Assembly (NCBI GenBank): GCA_016930375.1
Contig: JAFGGU010000032.1
Coordinates: forward strand, 1-64,000
Source: Bacteroidales bacterium
Lineage (GTDB): Bacteria > Bacteroidota > Bacteroidia > Bacteroidales > UBA10428
DNA: 64,000 nt
Direction of reading: 5' to 3'
Below are positions 1 through 8,549 of the stretch, one piece after another (position 1 is the first letter of the stretch; each line of letters starts with the position of its first letter). Below the pieces are notes generated by a model. It searched no databases. It saw only the letters and a list, made by a program, of their open reading frames with translations, and was not told where the DNA came from. Position numbers and translations under genes: made by a program.

Positions 1-71
1 CTCCTCAATTGTATCATCTTTATTACAGCATGTTAAAGAACTTCAGTAACTTCCTTAACTTCACGGCACAA

Positions 72-138
72 GCAAAGACGCAAAGACTCCAAAAAATGCA
101 TTTCCATAATAAAATTCTTAGCGACTTTGCGGCTTAGC
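72..138. repeat. Imperfect inverted repeat, REP-like
   Basis: Two 18-bp arms (72-89 and 121-138) match at 14 of 18 positions when one is reversed and complemented, and enclose a 31-bp AT-rich loop. The arms are built from AAAG/CGC words of a kind common in Bacteroidota intergenic DNA. It lies just past the 3' end of the leftward transglutaminase-like gene and could fold in its mRNA. No T-run follows on the minus strand, so it is not a standard intrinsic terminator. Confidence 0.4.
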
Positions 139-148
139 GAGAAATTTT

Positions 149-1690
149 CTACAATTTAAATACCGGCGCTTCCTCATCCCCCTTCCTCGCCGGGGAAAAG
201 ATTTCAACCCAGCCCGGGTTATCTTCCCGCACGATCCAGCCCTGCGTCCCGATATCCAGCCTGTGCAGCTTATTCAGGTCATTTGACCCGCTTATTGCAT
301 CCAGAATCACTTCCCTGCCGTCGATCTCCGCGACTGCAATCACATGATTGAACTGTCCCTTTACCGGGTACATTTTTTCGGGCATGCCCCTGTCGGATGT
401 CCTGATCAGCAGCGGATGAGCCATGATACCGGCTGTGCGAAGGAGATTCACCAGCATCAGGTTGATCTCCGCCGAAGAACCAGCCTGATTTTTAACGAAA
501 TCTTTAAAATCCTGGCTGGCATATAGACTGAATTCCCCGTTCCATTTGAAGTTTTTCCTGACAAAGTCAAATAAAGCCTCCATGCTCTCCGGCTTGCTTT
601 TGCTGCCTTTTGTAATACTGTCGATAAGCCGGGTTTCGCTGAAATTCTTCATCAGGTACATGCCAAACCGGTCATGATCCAGCAATTCTTCATTAAATTC
701 CGTCCAGGTATTTAGCTTGAACTGCACATAGCCGACGATGGCCATCGGGTCGTTCATAAGCTCATACTGGCTCCTGGTATCATAATTCTTATGCGTGGTG
801 AGAACCAGGGGCCGGAATGTCCTGGGAAGATTTCCGGCAGATTCAAACAAGTCAAAGCGCACCTGCGGGTAAAAAGCTGTGACAGGCTGACCGTCTGAGC
901 CCTTAGCCAATCCGGGCAGATTTCGCATGACGATTTTCTTCTTCATATTGTTGGCAGCCCATACTTTATACCTGTTTTCAGCAGTGGCATACAGCAAATC
1001 CTTATTCCGGGCCAGTTCGTTGCGGCGTTTTCGCGCCCTGGTGGAATAGAGCCATTGCAGTTTCTCCCCATACACAACTTCTTCATCAGCCGCCAGTTGC
1101 CGGTTATTCTCAAAAGTCACCAGGTACACAAAGGGCATGGGTATCTGGAACCGCAATTCACTCCACAGGGTTGGGATTTCACGCTGAAAATACCAGTTGT
1201 CCAGCTTTTCAAAGTCGAGTGATGCCACGGTATACCGATATTCAATAATAGCACCGGGTTTTACTTCGGGAAAGGTAAATTTCTTTTTGCTCCACTGGTC
1301 ATTGATCTTAATATCTTCTACCTGGTTTGTATTCACTTTGTAGGCCACCTCATGGCCATTTTCCATTACCAGTGTCTGGGCCTGCAGGGTGATGAAATCA
1401 TCATGCCTGTACCTGGTCTGATACGGAATTTCAACGGATGCGTATTCCAGGCCCGATGTGCTGAGGATTTTCATGCGGATGTGCCGCGTATAAAAGGTAC
1501 GGTTGCTGATTTCTATATGGCCATAATCGCACAGCACGATGGCCGGCGCCTGGGCATCACCGCCCTGTGGAAGAACAGTGAACTCCTTTGGAGAAACCTT
1601 ACCCCAGCGGACCGGTAGTTTTTCCCCGAATCCGGCCAGGACCGGTACCGATGAAATTATCATCAGCAGGGTGAAATATATGTTTTTCAT
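149..1690 (-). CDS. DUF3857 / transglutaminase-like exported protein
   Basis: Predicted exported protein of about 513 residues. The ATG at 1690 is preferred because it begins directly with a signal peptide (MKNIYF then a hydrophobic stretch ending VLAG); the upstream in-frame TTG at 1726 would put charged residues before it. The N-terminal half resembles DUF3857, a beta-rich domain usually paired with transglutaminase cores. The C-terminal part has the transglutaminase layout, but where the catalytic cysteine is expected the motif reads GSSAEIN, so Ser406 sits at the cysteine position. The His (FNHVIA) and Asp (LDAISG) of the triad remain. It is therefore probably a non-catalytic, substrate-binding or structural relative. 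The substrate is unknown. No operon partner is seen. Confidence 0.8.
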   Translation of the reverse strand: MKNIYFTLLMIISSVPVLAGFGEKLPVRWGKVSPKEFTVLPQGGDAQAPAIVLCDYGHIEISNRTFYTRHIRMKILSTSGLEYASVEIPYQTRYRHDDFITLQAQTLVMENGHEVAYKVNTNQVEDIKINDQWSKKKFTFPEVKPGAIIEYRYTVASLDFEKLDNWYFQREIPTLWSELRFQIPMPFVYLVTFENNRQLAADEEVVYGEKLQWLYSTRARKRRNELARNKDLLYATAENRYKVWAANNMKKKIVMRNLPGLAKGSDGQPVTAFYPQVRFDLFESAGNLPRTFRPLVLTTHKNYDTRSQYELMNDPMAIVGYVQFKLNTWTEFNEELLDHDRFGMYLMKNFSETRLIDSITKGSKSKPESMEALFDFVRKNFKWNGEFSLYASQDFKDFVKNQAGSSAEINLMLVNLLRTAGIMAHPLLIRTSDRGMPEKMYPVKGQFNHVIAVAEIDGREVILDAISGSNDLNKLHRLDIGTQGWIVREDNPGWVEIFSPARKGDEEAPVFKL

Positions 1691-1746
1691 GAGGGGCTGT
1701 TTTTGGATTACAATGGATTTGGACAATTTCTATGCCAAAGCAAGTA

Positions 1747-1767
1747 ATGAGTGATGAGTGATGAGTG
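1747..1767. repeat. Short tandem repeat, 3 x ATGAGTG
   Basis: Three perfect 7-bp units followed by a GT-rich tail up to about 1795. It lies between the divergent starts of the transglutaminase-like gene and the small L,D-transpeptidase. A copy-number change is possible here by slippage, but no function is evident. Confidence 0.6.
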
Positions 1768-1893
1768 GGTGTGTGTTTGGGGCGTTGGGTGTGTTATGCA
1801 ACAAATTCATAAAAAAATAATAAGTTGACTTACCATTCAAACAAAATAATGTATTTTTAAATCCATCAATATTTCTACTAAACCGGCTGAATT

Positions 1894-2634
1894 TTGAAAG
1901 CGACCTGGTTAACACTTATACTTCTTTTTATTACTTCCCTGATACATCCGGGACACTGGCCGGGGCAGCCTGATCTGGATCAGAACCCGGGCAGGGATGC
2001 CTTTTTTAACTCCGTCAGCCAGGTTTACGAGTCACTCCGTGAACCCGACCTGAGCCTGGAAGCTTTTCAGAATGCCATGCTGGGTTACAGGTCGCTCTGT
2101 TCAAACGGCCTGGTTATGAATGACAGTGTCATTACCATTATCGATTACAGCCGGCCTTCATCGGAAGACCGTTTCTTTGTGATCAGCCTGAAGCAAAATA
2201 AGGTAATTTACAAAACCCTCGTGGCGCATGGCCGCAACTCTGGAGAACTTTATGCCAGCCGTTTTTCCAACAGGACCCAGTCGCACCAGAGCGCTTTGGG
2301 ATTTTACATAACCGGAAACCCTTACCAGGGAGGACAGGGTTATTCGATGATGCTTACAGGCGTTGACACAGGCTATAACGACCATGCCCGGGTCAGATCG
2401 ATTGTCGTTCATGGCGCCAGCTATGCAACACATCAATACGTGCAGGAATACGGCAGGTTGGGCCGTAGCTTTGGATGCCCGGCCCTGCCTCCCCGGCTGA
2501 ATGATGAAATCATCAATTGCATTAAAGAAGGCTCTGTACTTTTCAGCTATTATCCTGATGAACTTTATCTGAACGGATCCCCTGTTCTGGGTTCGATTCC
2601 CCGCGAAGGGACTGCGTCAGATTCCATCTTTTAA
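1894..2634 (+). CDS. Murein L,D-transpeptidase catalytic domain family protein
   Basis: Secreted protein of 246 residues starting at TTG (MKATWLTLILLF signal peptide); no in-frame ATG lies nearby. The core carries the YkuD-like signature: VVHGAS around residue 170 supplies the histidine and GRSFGCPAL around residue 197 supplies the serine-glycine-cysteine catalytic motif. Enzymes of this fold cross-link or trim peptidoglycan through the cysteine in the periplasm. This compact subtype without a peptidoglycan-binding domain is often annotated as a hypothetical or L,D-transpeptidase-like protein. Its TAA stop overlaps the stop of the next, leftward L,D-transpeptidase, so two cell-wall enzymes of different subtype converge tail to tail. 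Confidence 0.85.
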   Translation: MKATWLTLILLFITSLIHPGHWPGQPDLDQNPGRDAFFNSVSQVYESLREPDLSLEAFQNAMLGYRSLCSNGLVMNDSVITIIDYSRPSSEDRFFVISLKQNKVIYKTLVAHGRNSGELYASRFSNRTQSHQSALGFYITGNPYQGGQGYSMMLTGVDTGYNDHARVRSIVVHGASYATHQYVQEYGRLGRSFGCPALPPRLNDEIINCIKEGSVLFSYYPDELYLNGSPVLGSIPREGTASDSIF

Positions 2635-4271
2635 ATACCCATCCATGGTGTGAATTCTTCCATTTCCTTTTTATCGATGCCATAAATGTCCTTGTAAAAG
2701 TATACATTGCCTGTTTCGTCTGCTTCACAGGTGATGTACCGGATGTGTAGGGATAACCTGCCCTTGATATTGACATCGTAATGGCGGCCGCTCCGGATCA
2801 GGTTGTTGATGTCGGTGGTATCGGTATTGATTTCACGAATTATATAACCTGCAAGTCTTTCGGGATCCTTAACCCGGATACAGCCGTGTGAAAAGGCGCG
2901 TATATCTTTGTTAAACAACGCTTTGCTGGGCGTATCGTGCAGGTATATAGCATAAGGATTTGAAAAGAGGAATTTGACCTTGCCCAGTGAATTGTCAGAT
3001 CCCCGGTTCTGTCTGAAAGTATAATTAAAATTGTCTGCGGACAATTCAGCCATATTGATGGAGGATTCACTGACGGGCTGGTAGTTTTCATCCAGGATCC
3101 GGAACCCGTTTCTTTTCAGGTAACCTGAATCGGCTTTGATTTTCGGCAACATCTCGTTCATGGCTATTTTTTTAGGAACATACCACACCGGGTTGGTGAT
3201 AATGGTTACCATGGTGCCGGTCAGCCTGGGAGTTGGCGATGAGGGATGGCCGACTACAACACGGAAGGTATCAACGAGCTTATTGTGATTGAATATTTTA
3301 AGCCGGTAGGCAGGTATGTTCACATAGAGCAACGCCGAATCCGGAGTTCCCTGTTTCCTTAGCCTGTCGAGGTTAAGCGCCAGTTTCTTATACCTGTACA
3401 TTGAGCTCTGTCCCAGGGCTTCAATTGTATTGATACCAGGTTTGCCGTCGGGATTGAGACCGTGGTAACGCTGAAACTCCATTAAAGCAGCGGTAAGATC
3501 CTTCTCATGACTATTTTTCCCGAAGTATCCGGAAGCGGTGAGTATCTCTTTGATTTGTTTCCGGAGCAGGGTTGAATCTTCCACCGGGTAGCTGATCGTG
3601 GTCCGCTGGTCGGTAAGGGGATTGGTGCGCAGGTATTTTTCAGTGGCCTTTTGAAGCCGGGCGTATTCTATGAACCGCGGTTGAAGTGACAACACGCTCA
3701 TCTGAATATTTCCATGCCGGATGCCCTCATGAAGGACCGAAGGCAGTTCGGTAAACCAGTCCTGTGAAAACAGCGCCGAATCCACCGGTATATAACCTGT
3801 ATGGAGATGGACCATAAAACCGAGCAGGGCATCCGTCATCAGCAATTCGAACTCGGTCTTGCGTGTCATGACTTCGTCTTCCCGGGTATGGCTTACTATG
3901 GCCTGCTGCAATTCTCTCAGGGCCGGCATGTGGTAATGCGAGGGTTCCAGTCCGTATTCCCTTGCCTGACCGATGAGTTCTAAAAGATTATCGGCTCTTT
4001 TGCAAATGCCCCTGGCATGTGTCCAAACTGGTTTGTTCCCATCCAGCAGGTAAAAATTCCTGACGCTCTCAAAAAGCATCATTTTTTCCCCGTGGATCAT
4101 GGGCTCGTTAAAAACTGCGAAGTCACTCAGGGTGTTTCCGAGCGAATCGATGCCTGCCGGCGTTAAGTATTCAAATCCCAAATCATTCTGTTTCTTCGGG
4201 CTTTGCAAATAACTGGTGCTTAACAGCAGAATTAACGCCAGCGGAAAAATCGGGAAGAAAGGTCTTAACAT
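2631..4271 (-). CDS. L,D-transpeptidase, YcbB/LdtD-like
   Basis: 546-residue protein with an N-terminal membrane or signal segment (FPIFPLALILLL), an LdtD-type scaffold domain, a peptidoglycan-binding-like region (LMEFQRYHGLNPDGKPG, about 265-285) and a YkuD catalytic domain at about 310-480. The catalytic motif is FSHGCIRV near residue 465, preceded by YLHDTP with the conserved histidine. YcbB-type enzymes make 3-3 cross-links in peptidoglycan in the periplasm. Length and domain order fit that family. The start at 4271 is an ATG followed at once by the hydrophobic segment. The gene converges on the smaller transpeptidase with overlapping stop codons in a TTAA site. Confidence 0.9.
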   Translation of the reverse strand: MLRPFFPIFPLALILLLSTSYLQSPKKQNDLGFEYLTPAGIDSLGNTLSDFAVFNEPMIHGEKMMLFESVRNFYLLDGNKPVWTHARGICKRADNLLELIGQAREYGLEPSHYHMPALRELQQAIVSHTREDEVMTRKTEFELLMTDALLGFMVHLHTGYIPVDSALFSQDWFTELPSVLHEGIRHGNIQMSVLSLQPRFIEYARLQKATEKYLRTNPLTDQRTTISYPVEDSTLLRKQIKEILTASGYFGKNSHEKDLTAALMEFQRYHGLNPDGKPGINTIEALGQSSMYRYKKLALNLDRLRKQGTPDSALLYVNIPAYRLKIFNHNKLVDTFRVVVGHPSSPTPRLTGTMVTIITNPVWYVPKKIAMNEMLPKIKADSGYLKRNGFRILDENYQPVSESSINMAELSADNFNYTFRQNRGSDNSLGKVKFLFSNPYAIYLHDTPSKALFNKDIRAFSHGCIRVKDPERLAGYIIREINTDTTDINNLIRSGRHYDVNIKGRLSLHIRYITCEADETGNVYFYKDIYGIDKKEMEEFTPWMGI

Positions 4272-4364
4272 GATTCCAAGTGTTGGTTTCTGCCTGTGTA
4301 TACGACAGTCCCCATACGGAATCCATTTTATTTACACCAACACGGAACGGGATTTGATGAAATG

Positions 4365-4399
4365 AAAAAAAACGTAGAGACGCATTGCATGCGTCTCTA
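4365..4399 (-). terminator. Intrinsic terminator formed by a REP-like palindrome
   Basis: An 11-bp perfect stem (4375-4385 with 4389-4399) closes a 3-nt loop. On the minus strand it is followed after two bases by eight T residues (A-run 4365-4372 on the plus strand). It sits 31 bp past the stop of the leftward TapB-like gene, so it fits an intrinsic terminator for it. The stem word TAGAGACGCAT belongs to a type of palindrome I recall as widespread in bacterial intergenic DNA, so it may be a dispersed repeat put to use as a terminator. Confidence 0.7.
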
Positions 4400-4430
4400 T
4401 AATAAGATTAATCGATTATGTGTCAGATAT

Positions 4431-5120
4431 TTACTTTTTCAGCGCCGTTAACACATTCGACCCCAGCAGTTTTCCATCGGAACTGTAGGTTTCACTTTTA
4501 ACCATACCCACGCCTTTCGCATACCATTCCACACCCTTGCTTTTCATGTTCATCATCATTTTCATGGCTACGTCGTAGGATATCTTATAGCATTCGAAGG
4601 TGCCTGCCGGAGTGGTAATGCTTTCAACAGCATCTACCTTCCTGTTGGAGATGTTCATGGTAATATTCATGATGGTCATGCCTCCGCTTGAGAAGGACAT
4701 TTTCATGTCCCCGTTCTTCAGAACATCTCCGGCTTTCATGGATGCAGGAATCTCCAGGGCGCCTCCTTCCATTTTCATTTCCATGTCCTTATATGCTTCC
4801 ATGGATTCCTGGCTCATGAAGTTCTTCATATCGATGTAATACACGCCTCCTTCACACCTGGCTTTCAATTCGATGGACCCAAGGCTCTTCCCCTTTGCAT
4901 CAAAGCTTTCTGCAGCCACTGTAACTTCAGTGGAACCTGCCGATTTTTTGATGCTGGTGATCTTTTGAATGCTGGATCCGGTTAATCCTCCCTTTTTATC
5001 ATATTGCTTGTACTCCAGCTGCGCATTTTCCATGTCGGGGTAATACATGGGACAATCCTGTGCAAGGATTCCTCCAAAAAAAATACTGCATACCATGCAG
5101 CTTGTTAAAATTCTTTTCAT
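4431..5120 (-). CDS. Secreted TapB/DUF3108-like protein
   Basis: Predicted 229-residue exported protein. The start at 5120 is chosen because it begins with MKRILTSCMVC and a signal peptide ending near GGILAQ; the in-frame codon at 5156 would add 12 residues before it and would lie upstream of the likely promoter at 5144-5151. The mature part begins DCPMYYPDMENAQLEYK and forms a series of beta strands rich in Met and Lys, resembling the DUF3108/TapB group of periplasmic beta-barrel-like proteins in Bacteroidota. There are no catalytic motifs. It stands alone, with a hairpin terminator downstream. Its role is unknown; binding of a lipid or polymer is only a guess from fold. Confidence 0.7.
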   Translation of the reverse strand: MKRILTSCMVCSIFFGGILAQDCPMYYPDMENAQLEYKQYDKKGGLTGSSIQKITSIKKSAGSTEVTVAAESFDAKGKSLGSIELKARCEGGVYYIDMKNFMSQESMEAYKDMEMKMEGGALEIPASMKAGDVLKNGDMKMSFSSGGMTIMNITMNISNRKVDAVESITTPAGTFECYKISYDVAMKMMMNMKSKGVEWYAKGVGMVKSETYSSDGKLLGSNVLTALKK

Positions 5121-5143
5121 GATAGGTTGAGATAAAGTTTTAT

Positions 5144-5151
5144 CAAAACTA
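5144..5151 (-). promoter_or_regulatory. Candidate -7 box for the TapB-like gene
   Basis: The minus strand reads TAGTTTTG, an exact match to the Bacteroidetes -7 consensus TAnnTTTG, 23 bp upstream of the ATG at 5120. I see no good TTTG at the -33 position, so this is half a promoter. Confidence 0.4.
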
Positions 5152-5259
5152 ACCAATTTATTTCAGGATCGGCATGATGTTTATCGGTAATTTGGACTGA
5201 AATTTGTGCACGTTGTGCTAACTTTCCATGCATAATAAATCAGGTCAAATCACCAAACC

Positions 5260-6879
5260 ATGAAACGAATTACCCTTATTGCCGCGGCTTTCATGCTGGG
5301 TTTCCCGTTGAAAGCATCCGATCCCCAGGAGGTTACCTCACAGATCAAAGATGTCACGGTTTTCCTGCGGGGCGCGCAGGTGACGCGACAGGCGAAGATA
5401 GCACTGCAAAAAGGAACTACAACGCTTGCTTTCCGTGAACTGCCTCTTCATATTGATCCACAAAGCATACAGGCAAGGGGTGAAGGAAATTTTGTGATCC
5501 TGTCGCTCCTGCACCAGGTGAATTATCTTACCAGTCAGCGTAAAAATGCGGAGGTGAAAATCCTTCAGGATTCGCTCAGGTATTATGAGGAACAGCTCGC
5601 CTATACCGGCAGCATGCAGTCCGTTATGAAAAGCGAGGAAGAGCTGCTTCTTGCCAACCGCAGCATCGGGGGTGATGAAAAAGGGGTGATCATGAGTGAA
5701 CTTAAAACCGCTGCTGATTTCTTCAGGGCCAGGCTTACGGAGATCAAGAAAGAACAGCTCAAGCTCACCCGGGAGACAACCCGGCTGAATGAAAGAATCG
5801 AGAAAATACGCAGCCAGCTGAATTTAATGAGCGCCGGATTGAACAAACCCACCTCGGAAATCCTTGTGAATGTCACCTGCAATGAAAATGTGACGGCCAA
5901 CCTGTGGCTCACCTATGCGGTTACCGAAGCCGGATGGGCACCGGCATACGATGTCAGGGCCAAAGACGTCCTGAATCCGGTGCAACTGGTGTACAATGCC
6001 CGGGTTACGCAAAATACGGGCGAAGACTGGGACAAAGTCGCGATAAAGCTGTCCACTGCCAATCCGCAGCAACGCGGTGATAAGCCCGACCTGCAGCCCT
6101 GGTATCTTGATTTTGAGCAAGATTACCGGGCCTTAAGTGAATACAACGTGGCCAGACCAGGTACGACCAAGAAAGCAGCCTATGCTGCCCCGATGGTAGC
6201 TGAAGATGCAGCCGAGTTGAAAATGGAGGAGGCCGTAACCGCCGCAACGTACACTGAAATCACCGAAGGCCAGACCAACCTGGAATTCAACATCAAGATA
6301 CCCTATGACATACCATCGGATAACAAACAGTACACCATCAATATACAGGACAATACCCTGCCTGCCACCTATGAATATTACTGCATCCCCAAACTAGACC
6401 GGGAGGCTTTTTTGGTAGCGCATATCACAGGCTGGGAGAATTTCAACCTGTTATCCGGTGAAATCAACTTGTTTTTCGAAGGAACCTATGTGGGGAAATC
6501 CTACCTGAACGTCCGGAACACGAATGATACCCTGGACCTGTCGCTCGGCCGCGACAAAGGCATTGTGGTCACCCGTGTCAAGATGAAAGATTTCACCGAA
6601 CAAAAAACGGTCGGTAGCAATAAAAGAGAAACAAGGGCCTGGGAAATAACCATCCGGAACAACAAAAGGCAGGCTGTTGCTCTTCATCTGGAAGATCAGC
6701 TGCCTGTATCGATGAATAAAGATATACAGGTTGAACCGATGGAATATACAGGGGGCAAGTACAATCAGGAGACCGGACGCATTATCTGGAGATTCCGCAT
6801 GGAACCTTCGGCCGAAAAGAAGATGAGGGTGTCATTTGCCGTTAAGTACCCCAAGGATCAGAGGGTATTTATCGACTGA
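5260..6879 (+). CDS. DUF4139 domain protein, mucoidy inhibitor MuiA family
   Basis: 539 residues with a signal peptide (MKRITLIAAAFMLGF). The N-terminal part (about 28-125) is a DUF4140-like domain recognised by VTVFLRGAQVTRQAK and the following HIDPQSI segment. A long charged coiled coil follows (about 95-195), then the DUF4139 beta-rich domain (about 210-539), which contains AGWAPAYDVRA and TGEDW, typical of MuiA relatives. The family was first linked to loss of mucoidy in enteric bacteria; the molecular activity is unknown. The ATG at 5260 gives a clean signal peptide. It faces the nitroreductase tail to tail with an 8-bp gap. Assignment is by sequence pattern; function is open. Confidence 0.85.
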   Translation: MKRITLIAAAFMLGFPLKASDPQEVTSQIKDVTVFLRGAQVTRQAKIALQKGTTTLAFRELPLHIDPQSIQARGEGNFVILSLLHQVNYLTSQRKNAEVKILQDSLRYYEEQLAYTGSMQSVMKSEEELLLANRSIGGDEKGVIMSELKTAADFFRARLTEIKKEQLKLTRETTRLNERIEKIRSQLNLMSAGLNKPTSEILVNVTCNENVTANLWLTYAVTEAGWAPAYDVRAKDVLNPVQLVYNARVTQNTGEDWDKVAIKLSTANPQQRGDKPDLQPWYLDFEQDYRALSEYNVARPGTTKKAAYAAPMVAEDAAELKMEEAVTAATYTEITEGQTNLEFNIKIPYDIPSDNKQYTINIQDNTLPATYEYYCIPKLDREAFLVAHITGWENFNLLSGEINLFFEGTYVGKSYLNVRNTNDTLDLSLGRDKGIVVTRVKMKDFTEQKTVGSNKRETRAWEITIRNNKRQAVALHLEDQLPVSMNKDIQVEPMEYTGGKYNQETGRIIWRFRMEPSAEKKMRVSFAVKYPKDQRVFID

Positions 6880-6887
6880 TTCCTGGT

Positions 6888-7505
6888 TTATTCAATGATT
6901 TCCATTGAATCCGCCAGGTTGGGTTTTATCTTGGGTTTATGTTCTGAACGGGGTTTTCCGATAACGACAAATGCAAGCATCCTTTCAGGAGCCTTAATCT
7001 TAAGCATTTTCTCGAGTTCCTCACGCGCAAACATGGCGCCGCTAAGCCAGCAAGCTCCATAACCCATATCAACGGCAGCCAGCAGGATATTTTGTATGCT
7101 CGCGCCTGCGCTCTGAATGTCGGGATGATTTCTGATCTCATTAATGACATCATGTGAAATTTCAACGGCGCTTTCAAGAACAGTCTCGTAGGGCTTGGTA
7201 ACCAGAATAAGCACTACGGGAGCATCTTTAAAAAAGGTGGAGAACCAGGTGACCTGTTTCTTCACATTGCCTGCAGCAATGGATTTCGATGAAGGCAGTT
7301 CCTCAATTTTCTGGGCAACAACATCAGCCATATTATTCAGGAGGTCATTGTTCATGATGGCGATATACCTCCAGGGCTGAAAATTATTTACACTGGGGGC
7401 CAAACCGGCCAGCCTTACCATTTCCCTTATATCGCTCAGAGGAATTTTTTCATCACTGAAAATCCTCACGCTGGTGCGTGCTTCAATAGCTGCTTTAAGT
7501 TCCAT
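6888..7505 (-). CDS. Nitroreductase family protein
   Basis: 205-residue flavoprotein of the nitroreductase fold, expected to bind FMN and use NAD(P)H to reduce nitro compounds, quinones or related substrates in the cytoplasm. The FMN-binding N-terminal motif is ARTSVRIFSDEKIP, followed by APSVNNFQPWRY, and the C-terminal half has GYGACWLSG. The start at 7505 is chosen because MELKAAIEARTSVR matches the usual family N-terminus and length; the longer frame from 7631 begins with unrelated hydrophobic sequence and would overlap the CheR gene. The true substrate cannot be told from sequence. Confidence 0.88.
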   Translation of the reverse strand: MELKAAIEARTSVRIFSDEKIPLSDIREMVRLAGLAPSVNNFQPWRYIAIMNNDLLNNMADVVAQKIEELPSSKSIAAGNVKKQVTWFSTFFKDAPVVLILVTKPYETVLESAVEISHDVINEIRNHPDIQSAGASIQNILLAAVDMGYGACWLSGAMFAREELEKMLKIKAPERMLAFVVIGKPRSEHKPKIKPNLADSMEIIE

Positions 7506-7647
7506 AGACTTAATATTTTCATCTAAAGTAAAATATTTTTCAATAAAAATGAAACCCGCGGCGGAAATATTGGTAGACAAGTATACACTTTGACAAAAAA
7601 ATAGAAAACGTATTGAAATCGAAGTGTACAAATCGGGGTGTGTTGTT

Positions 7648-8487
7648 ATGATGGTGACGGACCAGGATTATCAGCTTTTTGTATTTGCCTTAAAGAATTC
7701 TTCCAAATATGACTTCAGCCAATACTCTGAAAAGTCATTGAAGCGTAGGATATTAAAGGTATTGACTGATCATTCCATGAACATCACCAGCCTGGTTTCC
7801 CGCATCAAAAATGACCCTGAATTTGTTGAAAGCATCGTAAAAGAAATCACTGTCAACACCACTGAGCTTTTCCGTGATCCCCAGGTTTGGCAGACCATAC
7901 GCTTTACCATCCTTCCCCGCTTCAAGAACAATTCCGTTATCAATATCTGGCACGCAGGCTGTTCCACAGGACAGGAAGTATATTCCATGCTGATCCTTTT
8001 AAATGAGTTGGATATGCTTGACAAGGCCAAGGTGTATGCCACGGATATCAACACCGATGTTATGGATATAGCCCGGCAGGGAGAATACAAATACCGGTTT
8101 AACCTGGCTTACCTTGATAATTTTGACAAGGTGATCAAGGAAAATCCTTACAATTACGAGGAATACAATGATGTTCCCTATGAAAAGTATTTCAAGCTGG
8201 ATAAAGCCAACGATACGATCAAAATGCTTCCTTTTCTCAGGGAGAAAGCCGTTTTCAAAAAGCATGACCTGGTTACCGAAAACAACACGCTGTATGTTAA
8301 GTTTGACCTGATCCTGTGCCGGAATGTGATCATTTATTTTAATTATAACCTGCAGTGCAGGGTATTTGACCTTTTTCATCAGAATCTTTACGATTCCGGG
8401 TGTCTGATCATGGGAATGCATGAGACCATCCTGGGACCTCCGGCTTCCCGGTATCAAAAAAAAGGACATGCATACTTTAAAAATTGA
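7648..8487 (+). CDS. cheR: CheR-type protein-glutamate methyltransferase
   Basis: About 279 residues, starting at the ATG at 7648 or the adjacent ATG at 7651. The N-terminal helical CheR domain contains YDFSQYSEKSLKRRI and NTTELFRDP. The SAM-binding domain has motif I HAGCSTGQEVYS, the ribose-binding acidic motif YATDIN and CRNVIIYFN, all in the expected order. CheR enzymes transfer methyl groups from SAM to glutamates on coiled-coil receptors. It opens a block of signalling genes on the plus strand that continues to 21025. There is no receptor-docking TPR extension. No CheA, CheW or CheY gene is present in the window, so the methylation target must be something other than a classical local receptor. 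Confidence 0.92.
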   Translation: MMVTDQDYQLFVFALKNSSKYDFSQYSEKSLKRRILKVLTDHSMNITSLVSRIKNDPEFVESIVKEITVNTTELFRDPQVWQTIRFTILPRFKNNSVINIWHAGCSTGQEVYSMLILLNELDMLDKAKVYATDINTDVMDIARQGEYKYRFNLAYLDNFDKVIKENPYNYEEYNDVPYEKYFKLDKANDTIKMLPFLREKAVFKKHDLVTENNTLYVKFDLILCRNVIIYFNYNLQCRVFDLFHQNLYDSGCLIMGMHETILGPPASRYQKKGHAYFKN

Positions 8488-8506
8488 GTCAGTTACGATA
8501 TATTTG
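8476..8506 (+). promoter_or_regulatory. Candidate promoter for the HAMP-GAF-PAS sensor
   Basis: TTTA, a 19-bp spacer, then TATATTTG, which matches the -7 consensus TAnnTTTG exactly; the -33 box differs at one base. It starts inside the last codons of the CheR gene and lies 43 bp before the sensor ATG. It would allow the signalling block to be transcribed apart from the first CheR. Confidence 0.45.
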
Positions 8507-8549
8507 ATTAATTTGATAACCAAAAGATTATTTTTCTAAACAAGGAAAA

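Noticed and set aside
5160-5259. Promoter for the MuiA-type gene
   Set aside because: TAACTTTC and TAATTTGG are near the -7 consensus but no correctly spaced -33 box could be found, so no site is claimed.
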